Assembly (NCBI GenBank): GCA_019751815.1
Contig: JAIEMW010000004.1
Location: 477,933 to 541,932 of the forward strand
Length of the DNA stretch: 64,000 nt
Direction of reading: 5' to 3'
Origin: Cyanobacteriota bacterium
GTDB taxonomy: Bacteria > Cyanobacteriota > Vampirovibrionia > Vampirovibrionales > Vampirovibrionaceae
The notes under the pieces are model-generated. The model had not been told where the DNA came from. It saw only the letters and a program-made list of their open reading frames with translations, and did not search any database. The position numbers and the translations under genes were made by a program. Of the stretch, positions 9,244 to 18,394 are shown one piece after another. Position 1 is the stretch's first letter. Each line of letters begins with the position of its first letter.

Positions 9244-9324
9244 TGAGTGAACCGGGCTGTTTTTTGCATAATGTTTGCATAATAACAAGCAAGCGGATGT
9301 TTAAACATCCCATTTTATAGAAAC
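9244..9324. promoter_or_regulatory. Divergent control region between slt and the glycosyltransferase operon
   Basis: This 81-bp spacer separates two divergent operons. It contains a perfect 16-bp palindrome, GGATGTTTAAACATCC (9295-9310). Next to it are two direct copies of TTTGCATAAT (about 9263-9272 and 9274-9283) that could act as -10 elements or operators. The palindrome lies in the presumed 5' leader of slt, 14 bases before its ATG, and upstream of promoters reading the other way. Position and symmetry suggest a dimeric regulator binding site; no regulator gene is adjacent. Confidence 0.5.
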
Positions 9325-11520
9325 ATGAAATCAAACGTCTTTCACTGGCCATATGTGCGCCAAATTCGACAGTTTCGCCGGCAGCACCCTCGGCAGTTTT
9401 TGCTGGGTTCGCTTTGCGTGGCCTGGATTGTAACCAGCCTCATATTTTCCATGTTTCAGGAAACCTCTGTGTCAGCGGTCATGTTTAATCCTTTGGCCGG
9501 GAAATCAAAAGCCACGGCAGATGCCCAGTATAAGCAGGCGGTACAGGCCATACAAAGAGGAGACGGGAGAGAGGCCTTGCACACACTCCAGTCTTTAGAG
9601 GCCGTATTTCCAGGTTACCGTCCCCTTTTGCTACTCCACGAAGCAGAAGCCGCGGCACTAACCGGAGATGAGTCTTTGGTACAACATGCTCTTGGCCAGA
9701 TTTTACACCTCAAAAATCATCACACCCTCAAGCCTTTAGCCCAATATCGACTGGCGCAGTCACTATTGAGAAGCCGAAGGGAAGCCGCCGCTTTGACGAT
9801 GTTTCAAACGTTACAGCACACCTACCCCCAAACCGAGTACGCGATCGGCGCGCTTTACTATATGGGTCTTTTGGCCAAGAGGCCGGAGTACTGGGCCCAG
9901 TATCTGACACTTGCACCAACGGGTCGTTTTGCCAATGAGATATTGGCAAAGAAACAACAAGCCTTAAGTCTGTTAGTCCAGGCCAGGGCTTACGCCCGGG
10001 CAAAAAACTGGCAACAGGCATTGCGCTGCTTTAAACAGGCCTCTCAACAAGATCATGAAAAATTATCAGCGACAGACCGTCTTTTACTGGCAGAGACGTT
10101 AATCCAGAGTAATCATTTGAATAATAATACTGTGGCACAAGGCCGAACGCTGATTGAGGCAAATTTGGCGGCCAGTCCAGATGCCGAAACGACCGAAAGG
10201 CTGGTTGATCTGGTCATCCAAAATCAACAGAAAACAGGCTGGCTTAAAACCATGATGGCCTATTACCAGAAGCCTTTCCTGGGGTGGGAGTATTTGGCTT
10301 GGAAGCTGGGGCAGTTGGACCCTGCGATGAAGGGGGAAGCCTCTTGGTGGATCCTGAAGAATGCGCCTCAGAGTGATTATGCTCCAGAGTCTAGATGGTT
10401 TTTACTATGGCAAGCAGTACAGTCCGGGCAGTACGGGCTCTGTGTGGATCACGCCCGGCAATTTCTAGCGCATTACCCCTCAGCCCGCTCAGCGCCTAAG
10501 GCCATGTTTTGGCAAGGCAAATGTTTGGAAAGAGGTGGGCAGGCAGAACAAGCCGCAGAAGTGTATCAATCAATTCTGGCAAGCTATCCTCAGAGCTATT
10601 ATGCCTTTCGTGCTTCCGGTCGGCTAAAATCTTTACGAGATAAACAGCCCGATCCCGCCTGGCGTCTGCTGGCGACATCGGTGGATTTGTCTGACACGAA
10701 AAACAACGCTGAAAACTCCCAAGCACGAGAAACCACACCAGAGCAATTGCTGGATACCTTAAGTCAGGTACTCAGCTCTAAGGCTGACTTTATCAACGAT
10801 AAACCGTTAATTGTCGCTTTAGCCCGCTCTCACGCCTTTGATGATGCCCGTCTTCTTGGCCATGAGCTCAGCAGTGAGAAAACAAAACCAAACGAAAACG
10901 CAGAACCGCTCACCGGCACCATGTTAGAGAATGCCATGTTAGAGAGTGCCTTACTTGCACTCGAGGGGAACCGAACAGAGAGCATCCGGGTTTTACGGCA
11001 GGCCCTGGCCCGTTCTTCACATCCCTACCAGCTCAGTAAGCTAGAAATGCAGTTGATGTACCCTCGCTACTTTCAAGATCTTATTCGGCAAGAGGCAAGT
11101 CGTAACGGGCTTCCTCCTGATTTGATTACCGGCTTAATGAGAGAGGAAAGCCATTTCCAAGAGACTGCGGTCAGTGGCTCTCAGGCCATGGGGCTGATGC
11201 AGCTGCTTCCTTCTACCGCTCAAGAGGTTGCCAGAACAGAAGGACTATCCTCGTTTACAGCACTGTCTCTCTTTTCGCCAGAAATCAATGTTCGACTGGG
11301 CAGCCGGTATCTTAAAAGCTTAATCAACCGCTTTGACGGCAACCCAATGCCCGCTGTGGGGGGGTATAACGGAGGGCCTAATGCCATGGCGCGCTGGATT
11401 TCAGAGAAACAGGGGATGGACCCGGATCAATTTGTGGAGTCAATTCCTTACGATCAAACCCGAGAATATATCGAAAAAGTCTTTGCCAGCTGGTGGAACT
11501 ACGATCACTTTTCCTTCTAA
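9325..11520 (+). CDS. Slt-type lytic murein transglycosylase with TPR superhelix
   Basis: The 731-residue protein has an N-terminal signal-anchor (hydrophobic stretch near residues 28-45), a long alpha-helical TPR-like region and a C-terminal goose-lysozyme-like SLT domain. The catalytic glutamate sits in LMREESHF. It is followed by the family motifs GLMQLLPSTA and GGYNGGPNAM and the C-terminal IPYDQTREY. The enzyme cleaves the MurNAc-GlcNAc bond of peptidoglycan, forming 1,6-anhydro ends, and acts at the periplasmic face. The architecture matches Slt70. ATG 9325 has only a weak ribosome binding site (AGAAAC). Confidence 0.93.
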   Translation: MKSNVFHWPYVRQIRQFRRQHPRQFLLGSLCVAWIVTSLIFSMFQETSVSAVMFNPLAGKSKATADAQYKQAVQAIQRGDGREALHTLQSLEAVFPGYRPLLLLHEAEAAALTGDESLVQHALGQILHLKNHHTLKPLAQYRLAQSLLRSRREAAALTMFQTLQHTYPQTEYAIGALYYMGLLAKRPEYWAQYLTLAPTGRFANEILAKKQQALSLLVQARAYARAKNWQQALRCFKQASQQDHEKLSATDRLLLAETLIQSNHLNNNTVAQGRTLIEANLAASPDAETTERLVDLVIQNQQKTGWLKTMMAYYQKPFLGWEYLAWKLGQLDPAMKGEASWWILKNAPQSDYAPESRWFLLWQAVQSGQYGLCVDHARQFLAHYPSARSAPKAMFWQGKCLERGGQAEQAAEVYQSILASYPQSYYAFRASGRLKSLRDKQPDPAWRLLATSVDLSDTKNNAENSQARETTPEQLLDTLSQVLSSKADFINDKPLIVALARSHAFDDARLLGHELSSEKTKPNENAEPLTGTMLENAMLESALLALEGNRTESIRVLRQALARSSHPYQLSKLEMQLMYPRYFQDLIRQEASRNGLPPDLITGLMREESHFQETAVSGSQAMGLMQLLPSTAQEVARTEGLSSFTALSLFSPEINVRLGSRYLKSLINRFDGNPMPAVGGYNGGPNAMARWISEKQGMDPDQFVESIPYDQTREYIEKVFASWWNYDHFSF

Positions 11521-11616
11521 GGCGTAATTCATGCTTTTCAAGTGACCGTCTTCTCGGTATGATCGCGGATAAATCAAGTTTGTGTCTTACAAACAAGAAG
11601 TGGAGACGTATTGCCA

Positions 11617-13416
11617 ATGACGGCTCAGTCCAGTGGAGAAAACGCCCAGTCGCCCTCGTTTGATGCATCCCAAGGGGTGCAAGGGTCTTTTGTATTGATG
11701 CTTCACAGCCACCTACCCTTCTACCGAAAGGCGGGAATGTGGCCTTTCGGGGAAGAAAATCTTTACGAATGTATGGCAGAAACTTACTTGCCGCTGTTGA
11801 ATGCGGTGAATGAATTATTGGCAGAAGGAATTTTGGCCAAGATTACCGTTGGAATCACCCCTATTTTGGCGGAGCAATTGGCCGATGCCCATTTGCAACA
11901 AGGGTTTATTGATTATATTCGGGCTCGTTTAAAAGCAGTAGAAACCGATCTGGCACAGTATCCCGATCCCAAAGTGCCTCATTCAGAACATTTGGCTTAT
12001 CTCGCGTCGTTTTATCAAAAGCAATTCCGACAAACGCTGGACGATTTTACGAATCGCTACGAGCGAAACTTACTGGCGGGTTTTAAAAAGCTCCAAGACG
12101 CGGGTGCGATTGAAATTACCACTTCGGCTGCAACCCATGGGTTCTCTCCCTTGCTTGCTTCAGATGCCAGCTTACAAGCCCAGTATAAAACAGGGGTAGA
12201 TGCTTACCAAAGACATTTTGGTAAGTCTCCTCGGGGTTGTTGGTTGCCAGAGTGTGCGTACAGGCCTGCCATGGATGTGGTTGATCCGGCTACCAGTCAG
12301 GTGAACCGTCGTCCTTCCATTGATGCGTTTTTATATCAGAACCAATTACAGTACTTTTTTACTGAATACCACGCGATTGAAGGCGGGGTTACCTATGGGA
12401 CAAGGCCTCTGGCAGGAATTTACGGCAGTATTCAACATATTCCTTTGCCGGCCCGAGTGCCCACCGGGTTAAGTACCTACGAAGCATACTGGATGAAAGA
12501 TTACCCTGTGGCGGTGATGGGCCGCAATGATCGGGTCAGTTTTCAGGTGTGGTCTGCTGCTCATGGATACCCGGGAGACGGTCTCTACCGAGAATTCCAC
12601 AAAAAAGATGAGCAATCCGGGATGCATTACTGGGCTTTGACCAGCAAGGACTGCGATTTAGCCCATAAAATGTACTATGATCCCGAGCGAGCGGTAAATC
12701 AAACACAAAGCCATGCGGATCACTTTGTGCATCTGGTTCAAGAGATGATTGAACAGCGCCGTGCTGAAGAGGCTTCTGCTGACGCGGGATCTCAGACTGA
12801 TGCGGATGCGTCCCATCCTTTGGTGATGGTGTCCTTTGACACAGAACTCTACGGGCACTGGTGGTTTGAAGGCGTTGAGTGGCTAAAACGGGTTATTCGG
12901 GGTTTGCATCAGAACCCGGTGGTTCAAATACAAACAGCTGGTGAGTATCTAACCCAGTATCCACCCAAGCAAAGTATTGGACTGCCAGAGAGCACCTGGG
13001 GCCAAGGTGGTCACTACTGGGTGTGGAATAACCACCACACGGAGTGGATGTGGCCTGTGATTCACCAGGCAGAACGTCAGATGGAAAGTCTGGTTGCTCG
13101 CTTCGGGGAAAAGCCAAACCCACTTCAGACTCGAATACTCAATCAGGCGCTGAGAGAATTGCTGCTGCTTCAAAGCAGTGACTGGCCGTTTTTGGTGACG
13201 ACTTTCCAGGCCAAAGATTATGCTATTGAGCGCTTCCAGGGCCATGTGGATCGTTTTAATCTACTCTTTGACATGCTTGAGCTAAAAAATGCGGATGAAG
13301 TGGCTCTGGCCGAAATCGAAGAGCTGGATAATGCCTTTCCAGGGATTGATTACCGATGGTATCACCTTGAGGCCATCCCTCAGCCTCAGACCACGGCGGT
13401 TGCTCTCACAAAGTAA
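11617..13416 (+). CDS. GH57 family 1,4-alpha-glucan branching enzyme
   Basis: The N-terminal motif LMLHSHLPFYR, the THGFSPLL block, the nucleophile region GCWLPECAYRP (Glu about 212) and the acid/base region SFDTELYGHWW (about 410) define a glycoside hydrolase family 57 branching enzyme. Such enzymes introduce alpha-1,6 branches into glycogen. The C-terminal helical domain (HHTEWMWPVIHQAE, LLLLQSSDWPF) is also typical. At 599 residues it is longer than many homologues because of an insertion near 385-400 rich in Ala, Glu and Asp. GGAG at 11602-11605 serves ATG 11617 with 11-base spacing; TTG 11611 is an alternative. It implies glycogen storage, though no other glycogen genes are nearby. Confidence 0.92.
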   Translation: MTAQSSGENAQSPSFDASQGVQGSFVLMLHSHLPFYRKAGMWPFGEENLYECMAETYLPLLNAVNELLAEGILAKITVGITPILAEQLADAHLQQGFIDYIRARLKAVETDLAQYPDPKVPHSEHLAYLASFYQKQFRQTLDDFTNRYERNLLAGFKKLQDAGAIEITTSAATHGFSPLLASDASLQAQYKTGVDAYQRHFGKSPRGCWLPECAYRPAMDVVDPATSQVNRRPSIDAFLYQNQLQYFFTEYHAIEGGVTYGTRPLAGIYGSIQHIPLPARVPTGLSTYEAYWMKDYPVAVMGRNDRVSFQVWSAAHGYPGDGLYREFHKKDEQSGMHYWALTSKDCDLAHKMYYDPERAVNQTQSHADHFVHLVQEMIEQRRAEEASADAGSQTDADASHPLVMVSFDTELYGHWWFEGVEWLKRVIRGLHQNPVVQIQTAGEYLTQYPPKQSIGLPESTWGQGGHYWVWNNHHTEWMWPVIHQAERQMESLVARFGEKPNPLQTRILNQALRELLLLQSSDWPFLVTTFQAKDYAIERFQGHVDRFNLLFDMLELKNADEVALAEIEELDNAFPGIDYRWYHLEAIPQPQTTAVALTK

Positions 13417-13442
13417 GACAGTAATAAAAGGGGAATTTGTCC

Positions 13443-14228
13443 ATGCGCTATGAAATCTTGGGCGACGATATGCAAATGGTGGTTTTGTCACTCGATCCAG
13501 GCCAAGCCATGATGGCTGAAGCGGGTTCAATGATGTACATGACGGATAGTATCGAGATGGAAACCCGGCTAAGAGGCCAAAAAAAGGATGAAGGGCTTTT
13601 GGGTGGACTGGCCTCAGGTTTCAGTCGTGCACTCTCTGGCCAAAGCTTTTTTGTGACCACCTACACGGCTAACCGGGCACCAGGCACAGTTGCGTTTACC
13701 CCGCCTTATCCAGGCAAGGTGATGATGCTGAATTTGCGTGAGACTGGCCCGATGGTTTGTCAGCGAAATTCCTTCTTGTGTTCAGAACTTGATGTGGAGA
13801 TTAATGTGGCCTTCACTAAGCGTTTTGGTGCAGGTCTGTTCGGCGGAGAGGGATTTATTCTCGAAAAACTAAGCGGGGACGGGTCGGTGTTTATTCATTC
13901 TGCTGGGATGGTGGTCTCGTTGGATCTCGAATACGGTCAGTCACTTCGGGTGGATACGGGTTGCCTGGTGGCGATGACCGAGAGTGTGGATTACGATATT
14001 GAGATGGTGAAAGGGATTAAATCTATCTTCTTTGGGGGAGAAGGCATGTTTCTGGCCCGTCTGCAGGGACCTGGCAAGGTGTATTTGCAATCATTGCCGT
14101 TTAGCCGGATGGCGGATCGTATTATTCAGGCCTCCCATTTGTCAGCCGGTGGCGGGCGTGTTGAACAATCTACTGGGGTCGCTGGTATTGGCGCAGACCT
14201 GCTGGGTGGATTGTTTAGCGGAGAGTAA
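13443..14228 (+). CDS. AIM24 / TIGR00266 family protein
   Basis: The protein begins MRYEILGDDMQMVVLSLDPG and runs through AEAGSMMYM, KMMMLNL-like and LDLEYGQSLRVDTGCLVAM segments, the pattern of the TIGR00266/AIM24 beta-sheet family. The family is widespread in bacteria, is named for a yeast mitochondrial member, and its bacterial function is unknown. A glycine-rich tail follows (LSAGGGRVEQSTGVAG). AAGGGG at 13428-13433 fits ATG 13443 with 9-base spacing; the upstream TTG would be too close. It lies alone between the branching enzyme and recA. Confidence 0.85.
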   Translation: MRYEILGDDMQMVVLSLDPGQAMMAEAGSMMYMTDSIEMETRLRGQKKDEGLLGGLASGFSRALSGQSFFVTTYTANRAPGTVAFTPPYPGKVMMLNLRETGPMVCQRNSFLCSELDVEINVAFTKRFGAGLFGGEGFILEKLSGDGSVFIHSAGMVVSLDLEYGQSLRVDTGCLVAMTESVDYDIEMVKGIKSIFFGGEGMFLARLQGPGKVYLQSLPFSRMADRIIQASHLSAGGGRVEQSTGVAGIGADLLGGLFSGE

Positions 14229-14360
14229 CCTCTCTGGTAAGCTGTAAAACCGAATATTTGTAACATTGTGTCGTGTGGTTTTGGGTTAAAATCCAAACAA
14301 AGCAATCAGACAAAGCAATCAACCCAATAGAGATACAGTACAGAGAGAGGTGGCCTTGTT
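14229..14360 (+). promoter_or_regulatory. recA upstream region
   Basis: This spacer has a weak promoter-like pair, TTGTGT (14266-14271) and TAAAAT (14287-14292), but the 15-bp spacing is short. It also carries a near-tandem repeat of ACAAAGCAATCA (about 14296-14320). GAGAGAGG about 10 bases before ATG 14361 is the ribosome binding site. No recognisable LexA box of the E. coli or Bacillus consensus was seen, so SOS control of recA is not supported by sequence. Confidence 0.35.
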
Positions 14361-15482
14361 ATGGCAGTGAAAGATAAACAGAAATCCTCAGCAGAGTCGA
14401 ACAATGAAGTGGTGTCCTTAGATCCGGCGCAATTGCAGGAGCGGAAAAAGGCCCTGGGCTTTGCCTTGGAAAAGATTGAAAAAGATTTTGGCAAAGGCGC
14501 CATTATGAAACTGGGTGACCGCGCTTCCATTGGGATGGATGTGGTGCCCACTGGCGCACTCTCTCTGGACTTAGCACTTGGGGTTGGCGGGCTTCCTCGG
14601 GGCCGGATTATTGAAATCTACGGACCAGAATCTAGCGGGAAAACCACATTAACACTTAGTGTGGTGGCAGAAGCCCAAAAAGCAGGCGGTATTGCCGCCT
14701 TTGTGGACGCAGAACATGCCCTTGACCCTGAATATGCTAAAAAACTGGGTGTCAATATTGATGAGCTGCTGGTGAGCCAACCCGATACCGGGGAACAAGC
14801 CTTGGAGATCGCAGAGCAACTGGTGCGATCCGGCGCGATTGATGTCCTGGTCATTGACTCTGTGGCGGCATTGGTCCCTAAAGCGGAGATTGACGGAGAA
14901 ATGGGTGATACCCACGTGGGTCTCCAGGCCCGCCTGATGAGCCAAGCCCTGCGGAAATTGACGGCGATTGTTGGCAAAACCCGTACTATTGTGATTTTTA
15001 TCAACCAGCTCCGACAAAAAATTGGGGTGATGTACGGTAATCCAGAGACCACCACCGGTGGGAATGCCCTGAAATTTTATTCGAGTGTCCGTCTGGACAT
15101 CCGCCGGATTGAAACCTTGAAGCGAGACGGTACCGAATACGGCAACCGGGTCAAAGTACGGGTTGTTAAAAACAAAGTGGCTCCGCCATTCCGAGTGGCA
15201 GAATGTGATATTCTTTTTGGTGAAGGCATTTCCAGTGAAGGTTGTGTGCTGGATGTCGCCACTGAGCTAGGAATCGTCAAAAAAATGGGTACCTGGTACA
15301 GCTACAAAGAAGACAAGCTAGGCCAAGGTCGTGATAAAGCCCGTGAGCTGCTGAAAGAGAACAAAGCCTTGCTGCAACAGATTGACACAGAAGTCCGTCA
15401 GGCACTGACCGCTTCCCGTGAAGAGCTGAGCAAAACCGCAGCGGTCTCCACCTCTCCAGCAGAAGAGACAGAGGCTGAGTAA
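14361..15482 (+). CDS. recA: Recombinase RecA
   Basis: RecA forms ATP-dependent filaments on single-stranded DNA, drives strand exchange and stimulates LexA-type self-cleavage. The P-loop GPESSGKTT is at residues 88-96. The Walker B strand [16 protein letters not shown], the L2 region [22 protein letters not shown] and the C-terminal lysine/glutamate-rich tail are all present. The length of 373 residues is slightly longer than E. coli RecA because of an N-terminal extension of about 25 residues before the conserved [15 protein letters not shown] helix. It appears monocistronic, with an inverted repeat just downstream. Confidence 0.98.
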   Translation: MAVKDKQKSSAESNNEVVSLDPAQLQERKKALGFALEKIEKDFGKGAIMKLGDRASIGMDVVPTGALSLDLALGVGGLPRGRIIEIYGPESSGKTTLTLSVVAEAQKAGGIAAFVDAEHALDPEYAKKLGVNIDELLVSQPDTGEQALEIAEQLVRSGAIDVLVIDSVAALVPKAEIDGEMGDTHVGLQARLMSQALRKLTAIVGKTRTIVIFINQLRQKIGVMYGNPETTTGGNALKFYSSVRLDIRRIETLKRDGTEYGNRVKVRVVKNKVAPPFRVAECDILFGEGISSEGCVLDVATELGIVKKMGTWYSYKEDKLGQGRDKARELLKENKALLQQIDTEVRQALTASREELSKTAAVSTSPAEETEAE

Positions 15483-15508
15483 GCCCTAAAAATCGATATT
15501 CAGATATC

Positions 15509-15540
15509 AACCCCTGTGTCAAAAATGAGGCACAGGGGTT
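15509..15540 (+). terminator. Probable recA transcription terminator
   Basis: A perfect 10-bp inverted repeat, AACCCCTGTG and CACAGGGGTT, is separated by 12 bases and lies 27 bp after the recA stop. There is no strong T-run after the right arm, so it may be a weak or factor-assisted terminator, or an RNA-stabilising 3' hairpin. Confidence 0.55.
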
Positions 15541-15671
15541 GTGTCTTGGGACTTTAGGGAAAGAAAGCGCACAAAAAACCCATATATTGTTTTTATACAT
15601 GTACAAATACTTAGTGTGGTGGTTTCAATGTCTCGTCACGTCAATTGATATGGCGGATAAAGGGGTGTGCT

Positions 15672-16370
15672 ATGGTTCAAAGTGGCCAATCTGGCTTTTC
15701 TCAGCCGTCTTCGCAGCCGGCTTCTCAGGCTGCTTCTCAACAGATGACATCGCCAAGTGTGCCAGGCAGAAGTCCTTCTGTGGGTGTTAACGCTAATATG
15801 ACGACGCCCGAATTATTAAGACCATTTACACCCAAAGCGAGTGGGGACCCTTTGCGGGGGTCTGGGTTTGGTTTGCCTCTTCATGAAGAAAAGACGCAGT
15901 CTGAAAAGGTTCCAGAGAAGTCTCTCACGCCTCCAGCACTGCCAAAGACCGCTGTAAAACCCAAATTAGAGCCGCCCAAGTTAAAATCAAGCACGCCTGG
16001 TTTGGTGCAGAGCAATTTGCCAAAACCCTGGAAGCCTTCTGCGGCGATGACTTCTCCCGCTCAAGAGATGGCTAGAAAAGGGCCTAAGCCTTTCCAGGTG
16101 CCAACAATCAACCGCTTTACACCAGACGGTAAGACAGTAGATTTAACCAAGGGTTCACCGGATAGCTTGAGCTATGTGATGAAATGGTCTGGCACGAGGG
16201 CGGACGATCCGCTGGACAGGTCCCCGGGGGGACAAAAATCCAAATCGGTCATTAAGTCCAGTCTCGATCAAGTCACTTCTGCCACGCAAACTGTAACTGA
16301 TTTTGCGGACGGGCTGATGGGCTGGGTCACGATGAAGTTTGATAAGCCTTTAGAAATGAGCATTGGCTAA
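15672..16370 (+). CDS. Proline/serine-rich orphan protein
   Basis: The 232-residue product is not recognised. It is low-complexity in its first two thirds (Gln/Ser-rich repeats such as SQPSSQPASQAASQ, then Pro/Lys-rich stretches) and has a more ordered C terminus from about residue 140 (RFTPDGKTVDLTKGS). No signal peptide or membrane helix is visible. ATG 15672 was selected because AAGGGG lies 7 bases upstream; an upstream start would add ten residues. Its end slightly overlaps the upstream part of the ymdB frame, suggesting one transcript. Confidence 0.65.
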   Translation: MVQSGQSGFSQPSSQPASQAASQQMTSPSVPGRSPSVGVNANMTTPELLRPFTPKASGDPLRGSGFGLPLHEEKTQSEKVPEKSLTPPALPKTAVKPKLEPPKLKSSTPGLVQSNLPKPWKPSAAMTSPAQEMARKGPKPFQVPTINRFTPDGKTVDLTKGSPDSLSYVMKWSGTRADDPLDRSPGGQKSKSVIKSSLDQVTSATQTVTDFADGLMGWVTMKFDKPLEMSIG

Positions 16371-16386
16371 TAGCTGCGTAAATGCT

Positions 16387-17223
16387 ATGCTCTTGGGCAC
16401 TGTGTCCAACCCAATTGAATTGTTATTTTTTGGTGATATTGTCGGCAAATCTGGCCGGCATGCTGTGCAGCAGTATCTAAAAACGCTGGATAATCCTGCC
16501 GATGTGGTGATAGCCAATGCAGAAAATGCCACCCATGGGTTTGGTCTTTCCCAGACCCATTATCAGGAGTTGCTCGACTCGGGGATTGATATTCTCACCG
16601 GCGGAAATCACACGTGGGACCGCAAAGAGATTCTCCAATTTATTAACGAAGCACATTATTTATTGCGCCCAGACAATTTGCCTATTGCGATGCCAGGTTC
16701 TGGGATTCGTGTGTTTGATATCCCACTGGTTGGGGATAAAAGCTTTCGAATTGGGGTGATTAATTTGATTGGGCAAGTGTTTATGGGGAATTATAATGCG
16801 CCACTGGAGCGGCTTCGTGCCATCGTTCCAGAACTAATGGCTCAAACACCGATTATCTTTTTGGATTTTCATGCCGAAGCCACGGCAGAAAAGATTACGC
16901 TGGGTCATGTGGCCGCCCAACTGGGAGTCAGTGCGATGGTAGGGACGCACACTCATGTGCAGACTGCGGACGAGCGAATTTTACTGAACCGAATGGGCTA
17001 TATCACTGATGTGGGCTTTAACGGGGCCTATCATTCGGTGATTGGTATGGAAGTTCGGAGTTCGATGGAGCGAGTGGAATCCTTGGTTCCCAGTCGTTTA
17101 GAAGTGGCAGAATCCGATGAAGTCCAGGTGAATGCCATTCGATTTAAGATCGATCCAGAGCACGGGGACTGTTTGGGGCTAGAGCGTATTTGCCAAGTGA
17201 TCACCCTGAATACGGACAATTGA
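16387..17223 (+). CDS. ymdB: YmdB-type metallophosphoesterase (TIGR00282)
   Basis: This is a calcineurin-like phosphodiesterase with the metal motifs FFGDIVGKSGR, NAENATHG, TGGNHTWD, FLDFHAEATAEK and GTHTHVQTAD, and the family signature GFNGAYHSVIGM. Bacillus YmdB hydrolyses 2',3'-cyclic nucleotides and influences biofilm choice and sporulation. The length fits the family (about 265-280 residues). The start is uncertain: ATG 16387 has no clear ribosome binding site, and a TTG at 16363 and a GTG at 16399 are in frame. yqeK and rsfS follow, after an 89-bp gap with its own promoter-like element. Confidence 0.92.
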   Translation: MLLGTVSNPIELLFFGDIVGKSGRHAVQQYLKTLDNPADVVIANAENATHGFGLSQTHYQELLDSGIDILTGGNHTWDRKEILQFINEAHYLLRPDNLPIAMPGSGIRVFDIPLVGDKSFRIGVINLIGQVFMGNYNAPLERLRAIVPELMAQTPIIFLDFHAEATAEKITLGHVAAQLGVSAMVGTHTHVQTADERILLNRMGYITDVGFNGAYHSVIGMEVRSSMERVESLVPSRLEVAESDEVQVNAIRFKIDPEHGDCLGLERICQVITLNTDN

Positions 17224-17307
17224 ACCAACACAGGGTATAATGAGAAGTGTCGGATACTCACGTGCTGAAGACTCGTATGTTGGATACTAACCCATGAGGA
17301 TACTCAC
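17213..17307 (+). promoter_or_regulatory. yqeK-rsfS promoter region with repeated decamer
   Basis: A perfect -10 hexamer TATAAT lies at 17236-17241, with CGGACA at 17213-17218 as a partial -35 at 17-bp spacing. Downstream, between the probable start of transcription and the yqeK start, the decamer GGATACT(C/A)AC occurs three times (17252-17261, 17282-17291, 17298-17307). It could be a regulatory protein site in the leader. A nine-codon reading frame starting ATG 17294 overlaps the yqeK start. Confidence 0.5.
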
Positions 17308-17312
17308 TGCGT

Positions 17313-17969
17313 TTGATCAATGACACCGTCTCTGATTGCTTGAAGCAGCTAAACTGGCAGCATCTCACTGCCTGGCTTAGTAAGCGACTTTCCGAAAAAC
17401 GGACGAGCCACTGTCTGGGCGTCCAACAAAAAGCGACTGAGCTTGCAACGCGGATGGGCTTGCCGGATTGGCAAGTAGTACAAGCAGGGCTGGCGGGGTT
17501 GCTCCACGATTGTGCCAAAGAAATGCCGGTGCCCGATTTACAAGAGGCGGTGAATACCTACGGGGTATCAGTTTCTACTGAAGATCTCCTGCATATTCAA
17601 ACGCTCCATGCCTTTGTGGGCGCTGCAATCGCAGAAAAAGAGTTAAATATTGACGATCCAGTGGTGCTTGATGCAATGAGGTACCATACCACGGGGCGTC
17701 CTGAGATGAGCGTGGTTGAAAAAATTGTGTTTATTGCCGATAAGATTGAAGAGAACACCCGTGATCCACAACTGACGAAAGAGATCTCTCGGTTGATCCA
17801 TCCAGAAGACATTCAGTCACTCGATTCAGCGCTTATGGCGTTGTATACTCGAACGGTGGCCTATTTAACGCTGCGAGGGTTTGGGATTCACCCCAGAACA
17901 CAAGCCGCAATTACAGCCTTAGAAACACAAACGCATAGTCCCCAATCACATAGTCATTGTTTACAGTAA
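17313..17969 (+). CDS. yqeK: YqeK-type HD-domain hydrolase
   Basis: The product has the HD-domain arrangement: a first His in SHCLGV, HD in LLHDCAKEMP, HAFVGA, and a distal Asp in IVFIADKIEENTRD. This fits YqeK, a symmetrical Ap4A hydrolase giving two ADP. In Firmicutes yqeK typically sits between nadD and rsfS; here rsfS follows 16 bp downstream but nadD is absent from the window. TTG 17313 is the only start before the conserved core, with AGGA 12 bases upstream. The length of 218 residues is about 25 longer than usual. Confidence 0.9.
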   Translation: MINDTVSDCLKQLNWQHLTAWLSKRLSEKRTSHCLGVQQKATELATRMGLPDWQVVQAGLAGLLHDCAKEMPVPDLQEAVNTYGVSVSTEDLLHIQTLHAFVGAAIAEKELNIDDPVVLDAMRYHTTGRPEMSVVEKIVFIADKIEENTRDPQLTKEISRLIHPEDIQSLDSALMALYTRTVAYLTLRGFGIHPRTQAAITALETQTHSPQSHSHCLQ

Positions 17970-17985
17970 GCAGGAGGAACCCCAT

Positions 17986-18378
17986 TTGTCGTCAAACACA
18001 CCGAATTCACTGGATCTAGCATCGTTGATCGCCAATATGGCTGAGCAGAAAAAGTCGCTACAAACCACGGTTTTGGACACGCATCAGGTGTCGACCTTTG
18101 CAGACTACTTTGTGATTTGCACGACAGACAGTGCGGTTCAGACCAAGACACTGATGGATGCGATTGAAGGTATTTTGAAACGGGAATATGGGATTGAGGC
18201 GATTGGGAAAGAGCGGGATCGTCAAGGAACCTGGTGTTTACTTGATTACGGCGATGTAATTGTGCATGTGATGCACAGACAGGCGCATGATTACTATCAA
18301 TTGGAACAATTTTGGAATCATGCCAAGGTGTTGCCGTTGCAATCCTGGCAACATAAGAAGTGGTCACAGGCGTCTTAA
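17986..18378 (+). CDS. rsfS: Ribosomal silencing factor RsfS
   Basis: RsfS (Iojap/DUF143) binds ribosomal protein L14 and blocks subunit joining during starvation. The diagnostic stretch FADYFVICTTDS, the GIEAIGKERDRQGTWCLLDYGDVIVHVMH core and the YYQLEQFW end are all present. The length of 130 residues is typical. The start is TTG, supported by a strong AGGAGG (17971-17976) nine bases upstream. It is co-transcribed with yqeK and converges with queD. Confidence 0.95.
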   Translation: MSSNTPNSLDLASLIANMAEQKKSLQTTVLDTHQVSTFADYFVICTTDSAVQTKTLMDAIEGILKREYGIEAIGKERDRQGTWCLLDYGDVIVHVMHRQAHDYYQLEQFWNHAKVLPLQSWQHKKWSQAS

Positions 18379-18394
18379 GGGAAACGAGAACACT

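Noticed and set aside
14229-14360. SOS (LexA) box upstream of recA
   Set aside because: Neither CTGT-N8-ACAG nor GAAC-N4-GTTC type sites were found in the spacer.
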